The notes under the pieces were generated by a model, which searched no databases, was not told the DNA's origin, and saw only the letters and a list, made by a program, of their open reading frames with translations. From Neolentinus lepideus HHB14362 ss-1 (lineage: Eukaryota; Basidiomycota; Agaricomycetes; Gloeophyllales; Gloeophyllaceae): DNA of 64,000 nucleotides. Below are positions 35,801-47,347 of this stretch, in pieces (the stretch's first letter is position 1; each line of letters starts with the position of its first letter). The stretch lies in the NCBI GenBank assembly GCA_001632425.1, contig KV425558.1, forward strand, positions 221,508 to 285,507. The letters run 5' to 3'. The translations under genes were made by a program, and so were the position numbers.

Positions 35801-36519
35801 GTGTCGGTTCCCTTCGAGGAAGCCTATAGATCGTGTGGATGAGAACAAGCCAATACTCTTCGTTGGAACGTCCGTCATATTAGAATGCCGCCGACTGGCA
35901 GTACCATGCCGGTATGTTTGAATTTTTTTCGACAAGTAGTGGTACTGCAACGACGGAATAAAACCAGCCGCACAGACAAGTTGAGTCGGCCTCTAATTCA
36001 GGTACTACGAAGGACTTCGCGTCTTCGACTTCTTTCCCCTCGGCTCGTGCGCCTGCGGAGAATGCCGGAATGAGTTCCCCGATCGATCCAGTCATCGGAA
36101 GCCGCCGGCACACGCGCACCAATTTTGGTTGCTGTGGCTGAACGCTCTTGTGTTTCAGAGTCACGTCGCAAAATTCAGCATTGATGGCGTGGGATGGCAA
36201 GCCGGAAGGTGATACATGGCAACCAGTCATAGGCGCAAAGATGTATGGGTTATATGTGAACAGTGTGCAAGGACAAGCTACTACAAGTATATCACAAAGC
36301 AATGAACAGACCGAAAAGTATTGATATGAGAATTATTAACAAGACGAAGAATGAGATATGCGTTCAGATGCAAGCTTGAGCTACAAAGGGGGTGAGGAAG
36401 AGGGGAACTGTTAGACGAGTGGTATGGTAACAGATGCGCGGATATTACGACAGCGTAGCGAAGCAATTATAAGCTTTAAATAAGAATCAAGAACCCTCAT
36501 TTCCGGTCGTGATAGTCCT
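32855..36519. other. 3.7-kb gap without a recognised gene
   Basis: The longest frames are 101 codons on the plus strand (34070-34375) and 140 codons on the minus strand (36302-35880). The latter begins with a hydrophobic segment but has no motif I know. The word AAGCCGTCGG is repeated near 34340-34370. I see no transposon signature. Confidence 0.45.
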
Positions 36520-37149
36520 CTACACCTGCTTTATCCGTCTTGCGTCGGCCGTCACATTCCAGGCCGTCTGCACCATTTCGATCACCTGCGTATCGCGCGG
36601 CCCGAGAGCGAGGATGTTCTTCCACAGACCCTGATTGAACGCGACGTATCGTCTCAGCTGGTCGTCATCGCAAAAGCGGACCATGGCTTGAGACATGGCT
36701 GCGGCCGATGGAAACTCCTCGATGGCTTCCAGTGGAAGGAGATGGGTGGCCATCCCAGTTGTATGGGGTTGGAGGCCGAGAGCGTAGAGAAGAAGTAGCG
36801 GTATGGAGGGTGCGTGTGGTACGGAAAGAGGGATTACGGGTAGCGTGATGACGCGTGGGGTACCAGGAAGGGATTCGTTATGGGGCACAAGCGACGGTGA
36901 ATCAGGACGGGCAGAGGGGATGGCATCGGAGCGGAACTTTTGAGCAAAGAGGTCCGCCGGTACTGGTGCCAGAATGGGAGGCGAGGAGGATGAAGTGTCA
37001 GAGATGGCGAGGATGTGGGTAGGCAGTTTCTGCCCGTCTCTTAAAACGGGTACATCGATTGTTGGAGGGACTGTCGCGTCTGCGGACAGCGAAACCTTCC
37101 GAATATTGAGGTATTGGTACAGTGCCCTGACGAACGCCGGTTCAATCAT
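36520..37149 (-). CDS. Clp1-like paralogue, short or 5'-damaged
   Basis: A 209-codon frame whose blocks follow the Clp1 gene at 26.6-27.8 kb: LPTHILAI against LPTHMFAV, LPVIPLSVPHAPSIPLLLLY against VPVVPVCLPSPQTFPVLSSY, and QGLWKNILALGPRD followed by TAWNVTADA against VWRNVCALGVFDD and FAWDAILTA. The VTLYPVHDIIFAAHC block is missing, and the conserved cysteines of that region are absent. Upstream, in the same frame, lie LPPDLEPLEYVFQ and then a TAA before the ATG at 37149. That upstream stretch resembles the DTPIDYI segment of Clp1. Either the true start is 37149 and the upstream similarity is a relic, or a nonsense mutation has truncated the gene. Function is presumed developmental only by analogy. 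Confidence 0.6.
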   Translation of the reverse strand: MIEPAFVRALYQYLNIRKVSLSADATVPPTIDVPVLRDGQKLPTHILAISDTSSSSPPILAPVPADLFAQKFRSDAIPSARPDSPSLVPHNESLPGTPRVITLPVIPLSVPHAPSIPLLLLYALGLQPHTTGMATHLLPLEAIEEFPSAAAMSQAMVRFCDDDQLRRYVAFNQGLWKNILALGPRDTQVIEMVQTAWNVTADARRIKQV

Positions 37150-40100
37150 CAGCGCAGACAGAAGTTATGACTGGAAAACATACTCGAGTGGCTCAAGATC
37201 GGGAGGGAGTGGAGGGAAGCGCATTAAGTGTACCGGAACGCAAATACTTGATAGATATAAGATCTGGGCGAATTAATTATGGCTTGATGGATGATGAAGG
37301 TCGAATTAATTGGAGTGAATTGAGGACGCAACAAGATGAGCGGCTTGTAAATTTAGACAGGACTACTGTACGATGTTATTTGCGGAGTCGGTCTTGATGC
37401 TTTTCCGGTAAAAGGCGCCCATACTCACCTGCTAACACAAACGACTCCGAGAATCTTCTTCTATAAACGGAAGAAACGCGTCAGAAGCAACTCTCGTCAC
37501 TGTTGGTGCAAAGCTAACTTACAGGCTACAAGAGAAACCTTGTCCGGGGGTTTTGTGGACGGACTCGGAACAAACGAACGGGATGGCAGCGATAGTAGAA
37601 AATCGGATTTACCCCGATGAGCCACGAGGCTGATTCGTGCGATAAAGCGCGCGTAATGCAGCCTGTGCCGGAGCAAGAGGCAGGGGGTTATAAGGCGACG
37701 CAAAGCGACATTCCGGTCAAAGAGCAGGTCTACCACAGCTCGAGAAGCGACGGCTTCAGTGCGAACCTTGTGAGAGAGAATCTCGCCAGGGTCGAGACAT
37801 CTAGCAGTTTCCTTCTATGGCATCTCCATCGCCCGCAAATCTTCCCACACTTATATTGCGATCCGTCCAGCCACAAGTCGTCAAGTTTCAGAAACACCTT
37901 GCACTCGTCCATATATAACCCCCGGTTCGTCAATACACGTACATGAGCGCTGCGTTCTTCTGGGCCTCATGCCACACCTTCTTGCCACGTCGACCCAAAA
38001 CAATCAACCACCTTTGTACCTGCTAGCTCCCCTCCGACAAGTACGATGTCAAGGTACGAACTACTTAAAAGACTTTCCTGAGTAATCCAAAGGGACGATG
38101 GACCGCGTCAATCAACGGATCGTCTGACCTGCGCTATGGAGCACACGCTATATTTATAGCGACCAACGGAAAGGAAGGACACTTGCTTGCTCTCGAGAAA
38201 TATCCCAGAGGGGAATGTTCTCGGTGAGTGCTGCCGTCGGCGGACTCTTCAGTTGTCGTTCTACTTGATCTGATGGTAAACTGACTAGACGCACGTCACC
38301 TTACTGCTCTGAGGCATTGCCCGTGCTTCCGTCAGCTTTAGACCAAAGTCCAGACCAGTGACTGAACCTTGCACAGTTCAAACCACGAAGGCGATGTACC
38401 AGAACCTCGCTCCGATGGCCCCGTCTGGACATCTAATATTGCAGCGCGAATTGACAAGAAGACTGTCATTTCCGGGAGACCCTGCAGCAGCCCTGCCCTG
38501 CATCCGATGTATGAGTTGATGGTGTCGCAGAGGCTGCAGGTATGTGACATCAGAATCAAGGGAGTTCTCCAGCTTCTTCCGACACAGCTCTTCGTCCGCG
38601 TAGTCGCAAGATCAGTCGGGCCAACTATGGCTCGCCCGATGACCGACGGCAGCCAAGAGATGGCACGCACTACACCTGAGTACAAACGACGACTGAAATT
38701 TTCACCTTCCGAGCACCTCGGAATATGCAGGCACGCCGGGTGGAAGCAGCAGAACTCGGATGCCAGAGCCAGGGCAGTGCTAGGATCCGAAGTGTTACTC
38801 ACATGGGGTGTAAGACAGCGGGTCACGGACTGCGGAGAGGAGGGGGGATGACATGACATGATCAATGACGATGTCGTTGGCATTTTCTGCCCCTGCCCTC
38901 CATCTTGGCGTTGTTACGTTCTGGGTCTCCCCACCGGCGGACCTAGGTTAGAAGGTAGCAGGCATCTGCTGACATGCCACAGACGAATTCGGTTCTTCTG
39001 CTATGAATCTCCCACCGCAATATTGGGATCCTCTTCTGCGACCACAAGTAGAACATGGTTTAGGGACCAAAGCTACCGCCATACGTCGACTGGAGTATTC
39101 AGCATCGCTCGACAGTTCCACCGCCATCCCGCTATTTCCCAGATCAAAGCTGGCGTCCGACTGCGGGAGTGTGGATTCTACTGTCAAGTTGCACCCGCCT
39201 TTCCCTGAGAAATATACCACAGAGAACCACCAAGGGAGTGTAGGTCATACGTTACAAGCTAGCCGAAGCTTAGCCGCCTTGAATTTCCCAGCGGTGCGTG
39301 CGCATCTCGTCGGAGGGATCGGTACCGCGTCTAAGGACATCTTGCCGACCGTCCCGTCAGGAGCCTAACTGTAAATGTCTAGACAGTTCCCGCCGATATT
39401 CTACGGCATGCCTGCCACGAGAGTTTCTGTGCACGTCGGCTTGGTGAGTGGCATGAACTGTCTCTCTTCTGCCAAAACCAGAGACAAGAGCATCGGCTTG
39501 TTTGATCTTGAGTCTCTTCCGTGCCCGATATTTGCTCTGTCTCGGAAGTTAGTCACGCTGTATGACTTCCTGCGCGGACCCCGACGGCTGACCGGATATG
39601 GATCCATCTAGCGAGGGAACGAAGCTCCCGGACGTGTCAGTACAAAGGTGACGTTTAAGTTCACCAACCAGGCCGAAGCCCTGGTCTCTTACTGTCTAAG
39701 GAATGTGCTATCGTGGATGGAGCGATGAGCTTCGAGATGCATGCTTGACACCTGCATAAGCTATCCTGACCTTCAATTGTTTCGGCTTGAAAACCTCCTG
39801 GAACTGGAACTGGACCAATTGGCTGTCGAGCAGGGCTTGGAGTTCGAATGGTATTTACAACCCCCTTCCAAGAACGCGGACCACATATCTTGACAGTGGG
39901 TTGCTAGTCGCGTAGTCGCAGCCCCAAAATGTCGGAATTCTTGCCGGCGGAGAGCCATGTATCTAAACGGATGTTTACTCCCGGAGACCTTCTCATACTA
40001 GTATGACGATCGGGCCAATTACTCATAGACTCCTCATACTAGCATGACGATCGAGCCAAACCACTTGACGTACTATGTCGGTGCTTTTGCAGGAATGAAC

Positions 40101-41299
40101 CTTAACTTGTCCGAACTGTTACTCCGCGATTCGGGTGGAAAGCCAGCCTGCACCTGACGAGCTATTAGGAACAGTCGTTCGGCTGCCAGTGTATTCGCCG
40201 ACGTCGGTGGCGCAAAGGGTATGCGTATAGCCAATATTGCGCCTTGTCTGAGGAACCAGGTCTGCATGTCTCACGTCGTAGATGACAAACTAGGAAAGCT
40301 TATACAATGTCGCCCGCACATGCTCGGCAACTAGGTTGCGTTTTTGATTGTTTGCGACTTGAGCTTGCCGACGCTTCTGCGTCCGATGTCTGCTAGAAAG
40401 CCTCGCGGCACCCAATCCACTCGCTAGTCAGTGGTGTTTCAACTTCGCGGTAGTTTAAAATTTGAGTCTAATATAAGTAAAATACATAATACGCTTCCAT
40501 GGGTAGGGTTCGGGGAAATTGGGTGTTGTAAATTATTGTTAATTTACCGCTCATAGAAGGATCAGCCTGGGAGGGAAGGAGATTGCTTAACCTCTTGCGA
40601 GCTGGACCCATTAGACATCCAAAGCAGCTCCCAGCCACCGACCTACATGTACCTGGCATCTCGTCGACGGATGGAATGGTAGCGTCCTCGAATGAACTGC
40701 AATTGAGAATAGCCCTATTATATATAATCTTACCGGTTAATTGGCGCCGATTATTAGTCAATTAACACGGAGCGCCTCGTAAATTAGCAGTAAATCTCCG
40801 GCTGAGTGCTGGTCAATTAGGTCTTTGGCCAAACTCCCCCGATCCTAGCTTCCAATCCGTATCCTAGGCTATACTCGCCAATTGCAAGTCCACTTGTATC
40901 CATAGTCTCCTGCTAAACGACTCTTCCATAAAAACCATCGAGTTGCCGGAACTCTCAAGTATTTGCTCTGAAGCGTCGACACGAGGTCGAGCGTGCTTCT
41001 TCGTGGTTCCTCCATCCACTACGCGCACCTGCCAACGCAAACATACATAAACACCATCGAAGACAAGAATGTAGAGAATGCAACTACAGAGACTTTAGGA
41101 CTAGTGCAATCTTAATAGACGCTAGTGCCTGGTCATGAACGTGGTCAGCAGAGCAATGCGGGGTATGCATTTGGGGTGGCGTACTTCTCGGACATACTGT
41201 ATTGCCCCCTTAGACAGTATACAAATGTTCGCTTCAAACCCGTTAGTCATGAACGTTTGAACTAGGACCTTACTCACTTCCTTCATTTCACTGTCGTCG
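37150..41299. other. 4.1-kb gap without a recognised gene
   Basis: It contains overlapping opposite-strand frames of 181 codons (38883-38338, minus) and 160 codons (38369-38851, plus) and a 121-codon plus-strand frame (39003-39368). None has a recognisable domain or convincing splice partners. A duplicated 28-bp word lies near 39995-40055 (separate entry). Confidence 0.45.
39993..40056. repeat. Pair of imperfect direct repeats
   Basis: CTCATACTAGTATGACGATC is followed about 36 bases later by CTCATACTAGCATGACGATC. Each copy continues with a GGCCA- or AGCCA-like end. The pair differs at two or three positions. Origin and function are unknown. Confidence 0.8.
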
Positions 41300-43923
41300 A
41301 TGTCGTCCGACCAGGCTATCGCTGGCGCTGAAGCTTCCAACATCCCTGTACCCGCAACGAACGTCGTCTCCTATGTCTTCAGTAACCCGTTTCACGAGTC
41401 CAGTGTCGCAATCACGCAGGCACCAACTGAGGAACTGAGGAGAGTAGGACTGAAGCACCATGTACCTCCAGCAAAGCCGATATTCATTCACCCGCATACT
41501 GGAGCGCACATTAGTTGGTTGCGATTGAAGCAGGACGTGCACGGGTTCGCGGATGGGTTCCGGAACAAGGTCGGTCTAAAGCCTGCGCCTCTGCAACCAG
41601 ACAAACCGTACACCATATCGTCGCCCGTACTATTGCATATGCCCAACTGTCTGCCATATGTTCCCGTTATGCTAGGAGCAGCTGCAGCGGGTTTGACTGT
41701 GTGAGTAGCATGGTTGTCTATTCATACCTGGAGTACGACCTGCTTTCCAGAACCATGTGCAATCCATTCTATACCCCTACCGAGCTACTCCATGTCTTGA
41801 AGACAGCAAAGCCCGCCGTCATTATCACTACCCCCTCTGGACTCCCGATTCTTAAAGAAGCTACGAAGCAGCTGGAGAACAAGTACCAGGCGAGTCTGTA
41901 TAAAGAGGGTCGTAGGGTATTCATCGTGGATGTCACGCATGATGACTACGGGCTATATAACGGCGTTCCGAAGACTATCACACCTGAAGTTGGACGCGAT
42001 GGCTGGATCACAGCTGACTATAAGTGGCTCCTCGGGAAACCAGGCTTTCATATCGACGAATGGTCACCCGAGGAGGTGGCGAAAAGAGCCTGCTTTATTC
42101 TATGGTCGAGTGGTACGTCGGGCAGGAGTAAGGGAGTGGTCCTTAGCCACAGAGCTACTGCTGCTGGCGTCCTCTCGCAACGGTATAGTATTCCATGGAT
42201 GGGGCCAAACGATGTAAGTTGTGCCATGATATATCTGGAAGAACTCATCTAATCATAGACTTTTATCCAGGTGCAAATCGCATGTAGGTGGCTTTCAACT
42301 TCTAATCTGCGGAAATGCAGTCGTTGACCTGGTGATTTCAGTCGTTCCATTCTTCCACGTTCTTGGACTCGCCTGCGTCGCTCTGCTGGCTCCGGCTATT
42401 GGGACTTCAATTGTTGTTTTGCCTCGGGTTCGTGGGGGTTGTGCTATAGTTGCTGTGATACTTACAAATTTGCAGTTTGACCTGGAACTCTTCCTCCGAC
42501 TAATAGAAGCACATCGCGCAACCTTCACCAACATAGCCCCTCCGTAAGTTAAATAAGCCGCTTCTAGCGTTTCGCTGCAAAACCTCTCAACGTGTTTTAA
42601 AGCGTTGCTGTCGCTCTTGCAAAGACGCGTTTATGTAGGTTCTCCGCGATCATTCCGCCGTAGTAGCTATCGCTGATCACGAACTTAGTGGGAGAATACG
42701 ACTTATCATCTCTGAAGAGCTTGAGCTCTGGCGGCGCGCCATTAGCCGCGGACGTGATCCGGACGGTGCATGAACGACTAGGCGGTACGTCTTGAATCCA
42801 TTCATCATCGTCAAACATTCATAGATGACTTACCGTCCGTCTTCCCGTCGCAGTATTAATAAAAATGGGATACGGCGCAAGTGAGGCGGGTGGAATTTGC
42901 AACCAGATCGCCGGTACATGGGAAGAACTTGAGCCGCAACTGGGGACGACGGGGCGCCCGATGCCTGGGACACTTGTCCGAATAGTGGACGTGGACGGGT
43001 CCGGCCGGAGTGATTAATAGCTCATCTTCTGTCCGTATGAACGTTTTGGCTCACGTGTTACTTTTAGCACTCAAATACGGGGAAGAAGGCGAGATTTGGA
43101 TAAAGTAGGTCTTTTACCATTAGGCGAAAGTGGGATCTGAGAGTTTATCAATATCAAGGTCGCCAACATTGATGTCTGGATACCTAGACGATCCACAAAC
43201 AACGGCTGAGACTCTGACGGTTGACGGGTGGTACCGCTCTGGTTAGCAATCCCAGATAGAGTTTAGTCCTCGAAGGCTGACCTTTGTCTTAATAGGCGAT
43301 ATAGGAAAGCTTGACAGATCCGGCAACCTGTACGTGCCCAGTCCTGAGCCCGGTCGTGATATTCCTACAGCTGACCATTTTCTTTCAGCCAAATCACAGA
43401 CCGTATGAAGGACATGATCAAATCGTCCGGGTTCCAGTGCTCGCCAGTGGAGATCGAGGGCGTTCTTGCGGGCCATCCACAGGTTGCCGACGTCGGCGTC
43501 GGAGCCATCTACAGCCCCGACGACGCCACAGAGTACCCAAGAGCATTCGTAGTACCTATGGACAGGACGATTCTGACAAGGTCGCTGGAGGAGAACAAGC
43601 CTTCGATAGAGCTTGTGACGCTGGCGCATGAGCTGAATAAGCGCGTTGAGAGCAAGCTCATCAAGTACAAGTGGTGTGTCGACTTTTGTGTCGTTTCGCG
43701 CTTTGGCCTGTAACTGATCATACGTAGGTTGAGGGGCGGTATTTTATTCGTCGATCAGGTGCCGAAGAACCCGTCCGGAAAGATTTTGCGAGTATTTATC
43801 TGTCTGTTCTGAGCTCTTGCTGACAGTTGCGTTTAGGCGGCGACTTTTCAAAGATTGTCGGGGGGTAGAGGTGCGGTTGTATGAACGGAGTCCGAACAAC
43901 GTTGAACGACAAGCGAAACTATA
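41300..43923 (+). CDS. Acyl-CoA synthetase, 4-coumarate-CoA-ligase-like (ANL superfamily)
   Basis: An adenylate-forming enzyme that would activate a carboxylic acid with ATP and transfer it to CoA. Spliced exons: 41300-41700, 41751-42213, 42271-42283, 42342-42427, 42476-42543, 42603-42634, 42689-42784, 42854-43009, 43068-43104, 43159-43241, 43296-43329, 43389-43673 and 43728-43791, about 606 codons in frame. Motifs include the phosphate-binding loop SSGTSGRSKGVVLSH, PFFHVLGLA, YGASEAGG, GWYRSGDIGKLD, ITDRMKDMIKSSGFQ and NPSGKILR with the catalytic lysine. Exon 3 is only 13 nt. After KILR the obvious intron (GTATTT to TTTAG) rejoins one base out of frame. The well-conserved frame beyond it reads RRLFKD and ends in AKL-stop, a peroxisomal targeting signal type 1. 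So the last junction may be damaged or spliced unusually. The substrate cannot be read from the sequence. Confidence 0.85.
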
Positions 43924-45680
43924 AGCCTGTATCCTCATCAAATTTTGGGATGCGGTGCTCAATCACGAACTCAAGCGCACTGTAAAACTGCCCTTGATCA
44001 TCTTGTATTTTCTTGTAACCTTGAATCTGTATTTGATAGACGCGATTACACGGGTAATTTGTATATTTGCGATTCCTGGCGAAGGCGTGGACGTCATGCC
44101 TTCAATTTTACCAAGCTCTTGCCGAATAGTTGGCTAGGTGCCCGGTTCATTGGTGACTAGGTTTGAGATCCGTGAATAACTGTCAGTATCTCTGAATGGA
44201 CTCAACAGAAGGGTCACGGTTTCGCGACACTCCCCTATTATCTAACCCTTAGGAAGGATCCCACTGAAGGCGTACTCATAGCTTTACTATGCTGGTCTGT
44301 ATTTCCCGGCGATGAGCATGAAGACCTGAGCGAAGTCATCTCCTCCGGAGTGAGTTCTGCTTCGATGCGGGAGATCGATCAATCGATACTGAACACACTG
44401 CAGTTTATCAAGATTGCTTTCCAAGGTGCCTTTCAGCAGCACGTGTTGACTTCAACCAAAGCAGAACTGTACCAAAATGCTAGGCACTAACAATGAAATA
44501 GATTAACATGTTCAACTGAGAGATTGGAGTAGCCAATATGAGGGTTTGGGATCTGCATCGCGCACCAGGTGTTCAATGGCGAGAGCATATGTTGACATAA
44601 AAATGCGATACAGATTGAGAGCAAACTAGAGGAATGCGCGGCATACCAAGCGATCTTATCAGCAGGATGTGAATGAAGTTGAAGAGCTTCTTGGTCAGGT
44701 CAATGACGCCGACCAGACCTGCTTTTGGGGCGCATTCCGCGAATCAAGCAGCCTCGGGATCCCTGTGGAAGACGAGCCTTTAATAAAGAGTATAGTGGGA
44801 AAGGATCGCACAAAGCGTTGGAGGAAAGTTGTCTTCATTCCGAATGCTCGGTCAAGATACAAACATTCGACCTGTAGTGGTAATGACAGGACGCTAGGCT
44901 AAGTGGCACAGTAATCTGAGGGCATGTTATAAATCAGCGCAACTCACCGACCGTACAATGAGAGCGCCAGATATGCGTGCACAGTTCCAGCATAGATCTG
45001 AGCAGTTCACTACGAGCATCGGTTATTTTCCGACTCTACGAGAATGGTGCCTGTATGCGACTGCAGGGTAGCTGAGTACTGATGCTGCGACGTCTATTGC
45101 AGACGGAATCCAGGCTTCGGAAGTTCTTCAGCATACGGCATCCGTAATAATGGTAGGAGATCTGCGATACCAAGCTTGAGGTTACTCAGCTGTAGTAGAG
45201 TGCCAATGGACGTGTGGTATACGCAAAAACTAGCTCTGTTACCGTCGCGGCCAGTGACAGTTAAAAAGACCCAGATCTAGCAGAGCACCGACGAGCACCG
45301 ACGTCGAGAAAACACTTCTGGAGCGCCAAAACGGGACGGTTCCCACCTCTGTCCTGCACGATGGTCAGCTGGCTCGAGAATGCTTACTCCGTTGTTCTGC
45401 CGTCAGTCTTCTTGCTAAGGACTTTCGCAGCGCACGGCACGCGTATTTAAGAAACTGCGCCTGCACGCTTTTACCCGGTTCCTGTGGGTTATCCATCGCA
45501 ACGTCTACTAGGCGAGGAGTTAGAATCAGCCCAAGTCGGTTCACCACCGGAGCGCCGTCAAAATTCACGATGATATCACGTCCGATTCTCTCCAGTCGCG
45601 TATCTCACAAGCGGTCGACATGGCTAGTTGCATCGACTTCAGGATGCCTCCATAGAGGATTTGCGACAAGTTTGTCTAGA
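43924..45680. other. Intergenic region upstream of isocitrate dehydrogenase
   Basis: The longest frames are 77 codons on the plus strand (44669-44902) and 67 codons on the minus strand (45568-45365). No motif is recognised. The right-hand part is the presumed promoter of the dehydrogenase. Confidence 0.5.
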
Positions 45681-47347
45681 ATGCGTACGTGGTCACATTG
45701 TATTAAAGAGCCTCACTGACACGCCCTACGTATCCCAGAACAGAAGATTACGGTCAAGAATCCGGTTGTGGAGTTAGATGGCGATGAGATGACCAGGATC
45801 ATCTGGAAGAAGATCCGGGAAGAGGTATGTGGTTCCCTTTGCTTACCCCACGCAATGCTGATTCCCTATGCTGTAGCTCATTCTGCCCTATCTAGATCTA
45901 AACATAAAATATTACGATCTGGGCCTGGAATACCGTGATGCGGTACGTGCAGTGAAGCCATAAGTAACCTCTCACTAACCATCGACGAAGACGGACGACC
46001 AAGTCACAGTAGATGCCGCCAATGCCATCCTCGAGCACAAGGTCGGCATCAAGTGCGCCACCATTACTCCCGACGAGGCTCGTGTGAAGGAGTTCAACCT
46101 CAAGGCGATGTGGAAGAGTCCTAACGGAACGGTATGTCCCAGCTATGTTATCTCGTATCACTCTTAACAGATTAATGTAGATTCGTAACATCCTTGGCGG
46201 TACCGTCTTCCGCGAGCCCATAATCCTGCAGAAAATCCCGAAACCCGTACCCGGCTGGGTGAAGCCGATCGTCATTGGCCGTCACGCATTTGGTGACCAG
46301 GTGAACGAGTTCCTGATCTGCCTCGGGCCACGACTAAGCAGCTCTACGACAGTACCGTGCAACCGACTTCTTGGCACCGGGACCAGGAAAGCTGCAACTA
46401 GTGTTCACGCCTGCCAGTGGAGGCGAGAAGACGACTCTGGACGTGTACGATTTCAAGGGCAAAGGTGTTGCCCTGAGTATGTATAACACTGATGATGCGA
46501 GTCCCAAAGTCAATGACTTCGCTATATTTATCTGACCTCTCGATAGTCAATCACTGGCTTTGCCCACTCCTCGTTCAAGATGGCTCTATCGAAGAAGATG
46601 CCACTAGTATGTCACTACATATATTTCTTACTTTCGGTGCTTACATGCACGATCACAGTTCATGTCGACGAAGAACACCATCTTGAAGAAATATGATGGC
46701 CGCTTCAAGGACATCTTCCAGGACATCTACGATACGCAGTACAAACCCGAGTTCGAGAAGCTCGGCATCTACTATGAGCACCGACTGATCGACGACATGG
46801 TCGCGCAGGCGATCAAGTCCTCGGGCGGTTTCGTCTGGGCATGTAAGAACTACGACGGTGATGTGCAGTCCGACATACTTGCGCAGGGCTTCGGCTCGCT
46901 CGGCATGATGACCAGTGAGCTGATCACGCCCGAGGGCGACGTTGTTGAGAGCGAGGCCGCCCACGGAACGGTCACGCGTCACTACCGCGAGTACCAGAAG
47001 GGCAATGAGACATCGACGAACCCCGTCGCGTCGATCTTTGCGTGGACGCGGGGGTTGATTCACCGCGCGAAGCTCGATGGGAACGAGCCCCTCGCAGCGT
47101 TTTGCCAAGACCTTGAGTCGGCGTGTGTTGAGGTGATTGACCAGGAGGGCATCATGACGAAGGATTTGGCGTTGGCGATCCATGGCAAGAACATGAAGAG
47201 GGAGCACTGGGTGCTCACTAACGAGTACATGGATGCCGTTCAGGTGCGTTGTACTATGATCTGGGGTCATGATCGTAGTGTGAGCTAACAGTGAAACTTC
47301 AGAAACGTCTGAGTTCGAAGCTCTCGTCTCGGGGCGTGAAGCCATGA
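45681..47347 (+). CDS. IDP: NADP-dependent isocitrate dehydrogenase
   Basis: Oxidative decarboxylation of isocitrate to 2-oxoglutarate with NADPH formation. Nine exons (45681-45684, 45739-45824, 45877-45942, 45991-46131, 46181-46300, 46353-46496, 46547-46606, 46659-47243, 47303-47347) give 416 residues, the normal eukaryotic length. Seen in order: [143 protein letters not shown] and [20 protein letters not shown], which includes the NADP-binding region. The start is a 4-nt exon, ATG C, giving [11 protein letters not shown]; no mitochondrial presequence is seen, so a cytosolic or peroxisome-independent form is suggested. The intron at 46497-46546 appears to be GC-AG. C-terminus: [13 protein letters not shown]. 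Confidence 0.95.
46497..46546 (+). other. Probable GC-AG intron in the isocitrate dehydrogenase gene
   Basis: Between MYNTDD and SITGF the only join that keeps the frame uses GCGAGT as donor and ...CGATAG as acceptor (50 bases). The nearby GT (46501) leaves one extra base and breaks the frame. GC-AG is the main accepted non-canonical class of spliceosomal intron, so this is plausible but unproven. Confidence 0.65.

Noticed and set aside
2008..43923. General sequencing error as the cause of the broken junctions
   Set aside because: Glucan synthase, DBP4, Clp1, the SAP gene, PNP, the oxidoreductase and GH28 are all clean over many kilobases, so random error should not strike only the EEP gene and one acyl-CoA synthetase junction. 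Local base-call errors remain possible.
46441..46560. Frameshift in isocitrate dehydrogenase
   Set aside because: The apparent one-base offset disappears if the intron is GC-AG (46497-46546), and the rest of the protein is intact and of normal length.
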